A stretch of 10,259 bases of DNA, from NCBI GenBank assembly GCA_002332715.1, contig DDBE01000053.1, forward strand, positions 1-10,259, written 5' to 3'. Positions 7,859 to 10,259 of this stretch are shown here, piece after piece. The translations under genes were made by a program, and so were the position numbers. The notes beneath the pieces are model-generated. The model saw only the letters and a list, made by a program, of their open reading frames with translations, was not told where the DNA came from and did no database searches. Origin of the DNA: Flavobacteriales bacterium UBA2040 (lineage in GTDB: Bacteria; Bacteroidota; Bacteroidia; Flavobacteriales_D; Crocinitomicaceae). Each line of letters starts with the position of its first letter. Positions within the stretch are counted from its first letter, which is position 1.

Positions 7859-8677
7859 ATGAAACCAGGAAGTAAAGGATGGAAAAATTTTATGGCGAAG
7901 TTGTACGGTATTGGTGCAGCAGTCGTTATTATCGGTGCACTATTTAAAATCATGCACTGGCCTTTTGCAGATTTAATGCTTATCATAGGACTAGGAACGG
8001 AAGCGGTTATTTTCTTCTTCTCTGCCTTTGAACCTATACATGAGGATCCAAATTGGGAATTAGTATACCCAGAATTGGCGTTAGGTCATTCAGACGAGTT
8101 AGATCACGAAGCTTTACCAATGGCAAGAGGAGGCCGTGGTGGATCTGGAACGGGTGTAACTGAACATTTAGACAAGATGCTTGAAGAAGCAAAAATTGAT
8201 AGTGAATTATTGACACGTTTAGGAGATGGAATGCGTTCTTTAGGAGATAACGCAGCTTCATTGAAAAGCGTAACAACTGCTGCAGCTGCAACAGATTCTT
8301 ACGTAAGCAGTCTTAATTCTGCTGCTGAAAAAGTAGCTACATTGTCTGATTCTTATGATAGAGCTTCTAGTGCAATTGCAGGAATGACGTCAGCTCAAAA
8401 AGAAGGTGAATCATTCGGTGAACAAATGCAAAAAGTTTCTAAAAACTTAGGCGCATTGAACAATGTTTATGAATTACAATTGAAAGGTTCATCTGCTCAT
8501 TTAGAAGCAACTGAGAAATTCCAAGGTCAAGTTACCAAAATGATGGAGGACTTGTCTGCATCTGCTGAGGATACAAGATTGTACAAGGAGAATATGGCGA
8601 CTATGTCTAAAAACTTGACGAACTTAAATACCGTTTATGGTAACATGTTGAAAGCAATGACAGTTACAAAGGCGTAA
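7859..8677 (+). CDS. gldL: T9SS/gliding motor protein GldL (PorL)
   Basis: Inner-membrane stator-like subunit that with GldM forms the proton-driven T9SS motor. It has 272 aa. Two transmembrane helices lie near the N-terminus, about residues 13-31 and 37-57, joined by KIMHWPFAD (30-38), the hallmark GldL block. E48 sits inside the second helix and, by position, corresponds to the membrane glutamate implicated in proton coupling in the Flavobacterium protein (from memory, not aligned). After a Gly/Arg-rich linker (89-99, RGGRGGSGTG) the cytoplasmic part is Ala/Ser-rich and predicted coiled coil. Near the C-terminus SKNLxxLNxVY occurs twice, at 194-204 and 250-260. Length is greater than the roughly 215 aa I recall for F. 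johnsoniae GldL, the excess being in the coiled-coil tail. A-rich leader before ATG 7859; 49 bp before gldM. Confidence 0.95.
   Translation: MKPGSKGWKNFMAKLYGIGAAVVIIGALFKIMHWPFADLMLIIGLGTEAVIFFFSAFEPIHEDPNWELVYPELALGHSDELDHEALPMARGGRGGSGTGVTEHLDKMLEEAKIDSELLTRLGDGMRSLGDNAASLKSVTTAAAATDSYVSSLNSAAEKVATLSDSYDRASSAIAGMTSAQKEGESFGEQMQKVSKNLGALNNVYELQLKGSSAHLEATEKFQGQVTKMMEDLSASAEDTRLYKENMATMSKNLTNLNTVYGNMLKAMTVTKA
8438..8638 (+). repeat. Internal SKNLxxLNxVY repeat in the GldL cytoplasmic tail
   Basis: Residues 194-204 (codons 8438-8470) and 250-260 (codons 8606-8638) share SKN-L-x-x-L-N-x-V-Y, 56 residues apart, which equals eight heptads. At DNA level 11 bases (TCTAAAAACTT) are identical at the start of each copy. 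This fits repeated coiled-coil packing or an ancient internal duplication; the two copies occupy equivalent heptad positions. Confidence 0.7.
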
Positions 8678-8694
8678 GTTTTTGAAATTGAAAT

Positions 8695-8705
8695 TGTAGA
8701 TTGTA
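8695..8705 (+). repeat. Second copy of the 11-bp motif, before gldM
   Basis: TGTAGATTGTA, identical to 6212-6222, lies in the 49-bp gldL-gldM spacer, 21 nt before the gldM ATG. No hairpin or promoter match is evident around it. Confidence 0.3.
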
Positions 8706-8726
8706 TAACCATAAAAACTAAACAAA

Positions 8727-10259
8727 ATGGCAGGAGGAAAAGAAACCCCTAGACAGAAGATGATTGGTATGATGTACTTGGTACTCACTGCACTTCTGGC
8801 TTTAAACGTTTCCAAATCAATATTAGATGCTTTCGTTGCAATTGAGGAGAATATCCAAAAAGCAAACTTGACAGAATTCTTTCGTGGAAACGAAAAAAGA
8901 TCTGAATTGAAAGAAACGGCGTTGGATAAATCTGAACCGGATAGAGCGGCAAAAGCAGCTCGAATTTTCAAAATGGTAGAAGAGATCGATAAATTCACGG
9001 CGAAACGGATCGCTATGATTGATGAGATCAAAGTTCAAATTTTGAAAGAAACAGGTGAAGACGTGGATAAAAAAGGTCCAGGCAATATTATTTTAACAGC
9101 ATACACGAAGGCTAACCCCATTAAACCAGCTCGTATGGACCTGGATAAAGTAAATGGTAAAGATAAGTATGATGATGCAATGCGTATCATGATTGGTGAT
9201 GCTACCGATATTAAAAAACCAACTGGTAAAGGAATCGAATTATGGAATAGCTACAATGGCTACCGTAATGAATTGACAGAGTTTATCGCTAAATACAAAG
9301 GCTCTGGTGATGGCGCTCCTCAATACAGCTTTAAAGCTCCATCTATTACCAAGTTTAAGGATCAGAAAGACCTGATGGATCAAATTGATGCCGCAATCAA
9401 AAAATCGAATGTGGCGCAAGATGATAAAGAGGCAATTAAAAAAATCTATGCTGGTTTAACAAAAGAAGAATTTTCTGAAGTGCATGGGCAAAGTGGGGTA
9501 CATTGGATTGGTAAAACATTTGACCACTCTCCATCAGTAGCCGCTATTGCATCATTATCTTCTATGCAAAAGGATATATTAGCAGCTAGAGCAGATGCAA
9601 TTGCACTACTTCGTTCAAGAGTTGGAGGTGGAGAATACTCTTTCAACAAAATTATGGCCCTTGCATATGGACCAGAATTAGCGAACTCAGGTGATGAGAT
9701 TGAGTTGCAAGTATTAATGGCCGCTTACGATTCAGATAAGCAACCAGTTGTTACTTATAACGGTTCAACTATTTCAGATGTGAAAGAAGGGAAAGGGTAT
9801 ATTAAAACAAGAGCTTCTGGCGGTGGTGAAATGACCTTGAAAGGAAATATCACGATTCGTAACAAATCTGGAGTTCCAAAAACAATGCCTTGGGAAAAAA
9901 CAGTGAAAATCATGAAACCTAGTGGTACCGTTTCTCTTCCTGAATTGAATGTATTATACAGAGGTTATGCTAACAAAGTGGAAGCCGTAGCATCGGGATA
10001 TGATCAAACAATTTTACAAGGTAGTGGAGTTTCTTTATCAAAATCTGGAAATGGATGGATTGCAAATCCAGGAGGAGGACGTGAATGTTCTATCACCGTT
10101 TCAGGCAAATCGTCTGTTACAAATAAAACAGTAAGATTGGGAAGTTTCCCTTTCAGAATTTCTAGACTTCCAGATCCAGAATTATATTTCGGGGCTGCGA
10201 AAAGTGGAGAAAATGCGTCAAAAGCTGAAACTCGTTTGTTTGCAAAATATCCACCCGAA
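8727..10259 (+). CDS. gldM: T9SS/gliding motor protein GldM (PorM), 3' end cut by window edge
   Basis: Inner-membrane motor subunit with one N-terminal transmembrane helix and a long periplasmic shaft of four domains that contacts the GldK/GldN ring. The open frame from ATG 8727 covers 511 codons to the window end without a stop. The start MAGGKETPRQKMIGMMYLV is diagnostic. R9 precedes the helix (about 12-28) and matches the arginine known to pair with the GldL membrane glutamate. Following it are a helical D1 region (about 30-230), HWIGKTFDHSPSVAA with SMQKDIL and YSFNKI in the typical order, then beta-rich D2/D3 segments and SLPELNVLYRGYANKVE. RISRLPDPELYFG near the end leads into D4. F. 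johnsoniae GldM is about 513 aa, so the missing tail may be short, but D4 seems only begun, suggesting a somewhat longer protein. It follows gldL closely; gldN is expected next, outside the window. Confidence 0.96.
   Translation, partial: MAGGKETPRQKMIGMMYLVLTALLALNVSKSILDAFVAIEENIQKANLTEFFRGNEKRSELKETALDKSEPDRAAKAARIFKMVEEIDKFTAKRIAMIDEIKVQILKETGEDVDKKGPGNIILTAYTKANPIKPARMDLDKVNGKDKYDDAMRIMIGDATDIKKPTGKGIELWNSYNGYRNELTEFIAKYKGSGDGAPQYSFKAPSITKFKDQKDLMDQIDAAIKKSNVAQDDKEAIKKIYAGLTKEEFSEVHGQSGVHWIGKTFDHSPSVAAIASLSSMQKDILAARADAIALLRSRVGGGEYSFNKIMALAYGPELANSGDEIELQVLMAAYDSDKQPVVTYNGSTISDVKEGKGYIKTRASGGGEMTLKGNITIRNKSGVPKTMPWEKTVKIMKPSGTVSLPELNVLYRGYANKVEAVASGYDQTILQGSGVSLSKSGNGWIANPGGGRECSITVSGKSSVTNKTVRLGSFPFRISRLPDPELYFGAAKSGENASKAETRLFAKYPPE

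Noticed and set aside
7405..7986. Minus-strand frame of 193 codons over the gldK end and gldL start
   Set aside because: It is antisense to conserved FGE-fold and GldL membrane-helix codons, with a composition typical of a shadow frame and no own start context.

Overview
The window looks like chromosomal DNA of a Bacteroidota bacterium, most likely a Flavobacteriales-type organism capable of type IX secretion (T9SS) and possibly gliding. Three things point there. The right half carries core T9SS genes in the order porP/sprF-like, gldK, gldL, gldM. The two clearest promoters have the Bacteroidota form (TTG or TTTG, 21 bp, then TAnnTTTG). Most start codons follow A-rich leaders rather than strong Shine-Dalgarno sequences. 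Assignment below phylum is inference.

Layout. Positions 1-1053 hold the first 351 codons of miaB (tRNA methylthiotransferase) on the minus strand; its 3' end lies outside the window. A 221-bp divergent intergenic region (1054-1274) contains one promoter for miaB and one for topA. topA (1275-3788, plus strand) encodes a full-length type IA DNA topoisomerase with C-terminal GRFG-type repeats and a lysine-rich tail in place of zinc fingers. Next comes an arginase-fold protein (3867-5033) whose metal-binding motifs are partly degenerate. After a 142-bp gap lie porP/sprF-like (5176-6141), gldK (6258-7814), gldL (7859-8677) and gldM (8727 to the window edge, 511 codons without a stop).

How the genes work together. 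GldL and GldM form the inner-membrane proton-driven motor of the T9SS. GldK is an outer-membrane lipoprotein of the periplasmic ring, normally with GldN, whose gene would be expected just beyond the right edge. The PorP/SprF-like protein is an outer-membrane barrel attached to this apparatus. The arrangement matches the porP-K-L-M-N order known from Porphyromonas. All plus-strand genes from topA onward are co-oriented without an obvious intrinsic terminator between them, so read-through is possible but not shown.

Most of this is known core biology. The least explained element is the topA-adjacent arginase-like protein, which looks like a pseudoenzyme or an enzyme with altered metal chemistry. 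I found no CRISPR array, insertion sequence, tRNA, rRNA or clear foreign island.
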